Below are positions 62,633 to 64,000 of a DNA stretch of 64,000 nt, piece by piece; position 1 is the stretch's first letter, and each line of letters starts with the position of its first letter. The notes beneath the pieces were generated by a model that was given only the letters and a program-made list of their open reading frames with translations, did no database searches and had not been told where the DNA came from. The translations under genes were made by a program, and so were the position numbers. This DNA is from Mycobacterium florentinum. GTDB taxonomy: Bacteria > Actinomycetota > Actinomycetes > Mycobacteriales > Mycobacteriaceae. The stretch lies in contig NZ_AP022576.1 in the NCBI RefSeq assembly GCF_010730355.1, forward strand, positions 5,022,001 to 5,086,000, in the 5' to 3' direction.

Positions 62633-63028
62633 ATGGCCGACCGGGGACATGTGTTCCGCCGCGCGTTCTCCTGGCTCCCGGCCCAGTTCGCCTCCCAGAG
62701 TGATGCGCCGGTCGGCGCGCCGCGTCAATTCGGCTCGACCGAGCATCTGTCCGTCGAAGCGATCGCCGCGTTCGTCGACGGTGAGCTGCGGATGAACGCC
62801 CACTTGCGGGCGGCCCATCACCTCTCGCTGTGCCCGCAATGCGCGAGCGAAGTCGACGATCAGAGCCGGGCGCGGGCCGCGCTGCGCGACTCCCACCCGA
62901 TCCGCATCCCGAGCACCCTGCTCGGAATGCTGTCGGAGATCCCGCACTATCCGCCCGACGACACGCCCTCGCGGGCGTCCGACCGTTTCGCTGACCGCGA
63001 TGTGCGCGACCAGCGTAAGCGCCGGTAG
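62633..63028 (+). CDS. rseA: Anti-sigma-E factor RseA
   Basis: This 131-residue zinc-associated anti-sigma protein has H63-x3-C67-x2-C70 (HLSLCPQC) and the helix HLSVEAIAAFVDGELRMNAHLRAAHH. Thr36 in STEHLS corresponds to the Thr phosphorylated by PknB in M. tuberculosis, which marks RseA for ClpC1P2. AGGAG lies upstream of ATG 62633; GTG 62630 adjacent is possible. The C-terminus is shorter than in Rv1222. Confidence 0.93.
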   Translation: MADRGHVFRRAFSWLPAQFASQSDAPVGAPRQFGSTEHLSVEAIAAFVDGELRMNAHLRAAHHLSLCPQCASEVDDQSRARAALRDSHPIRIPSTLLGMLSEIPHYPPDDTPSRASDRFADRDVRDQRKRR

Positions 63029-63087
63029 CGCTCGGGTTGCCCCAGCTCGTGGGTTCATGCCGACCGGTTAGCGACCGTGGATACTAG

Positions 63088-64000
<913 letters not shown>

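Overview
The window is high-GC chromosomal DNA from a slow-growing, probably non-tuberculous Mycobacterium. The evidence is gene content and order: TB8.4, fdxC-dapC, pruC/pruAB, fadD36, dapD/dapE, fadD6-folP2-gpgS, glgM/glgC, the raaS efflux locus and sigE-rseA-htrA follow the order of the M. tuberculosis Rv1173-Rv1223 segment (from memory, no search was run). I saw no IS element, phage, CRISPR array, tRNA or rRNA.

Layout. 1-6.9 kb: the end of fbiC, a decayed maleylpyruvate-isomerase-like pseudogene, TB8.4, fdxC-dapC, a KimA-like transporter fused to an OB-fold domain, and a membrane-anchored esterase. 6.9-12.7 kb (minus strand): a sulfur cluster read as stf0-cysD-cysNC-small membrane ORF-yeiH, then a GAP/Sap-family membrane protein. 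It joins PAPS synthesis, trehalose 2-sulfotransferase, a sulfate-exporter-like protein and a relative of the sulfolipid-addressing protein. 12.9-21.1 kb (minus): a membrane Rieske protein, a hemerythrin-like protein and narGHJI, arranged like one transcription unit. 21.5-25.8 kb: proline catabolism, pruC divergent from pruAB.

25.8-37.7 kb is an accessory island of acyl-CoA and P450 genes, with no counterpart I recall at this site in M. tuberculosis. One operon (P450, acyl-CoA dehydrogenase, MaoC, DUF35, acyl-CoA dehydrogenase, MaoC, Ltp2-like aldolase, TetR) copies the logic of the cholesterol igr operon, but the hydratase and DUF35 domains fused in ChsH2 are separate genes here. Divergent from it are an aldehyde dehydrogenase and a double-length family III CoA transferase, and a second, paralogous P450 faces them. 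A Crp-type palindrome lies in the divergent promoter.

37.7-56.9 kb is mostly core: hydrolase, fadD36, MHS transporter, dapD/dapE (lysine and peptidoglycan), an ATPase/TPR protein that looks like a LAL regulator without its DNA-binding domain, a LOG family gene, fadD6, folP2, gpgS, a DivIVA-like membrane protein, tag, a DUF3117 protein, glgM/glgC (alpha-glucan) and a CocE-type hydrolase. 56.9-64 kb: a methyltransferase-like membrane protein with an ABC exporter and its TetR repressor RaaS (two operator palindromes), an O-methyltransferase, then the envelope-stress module sigE, rseA and the start of htrA, which runs off the window.
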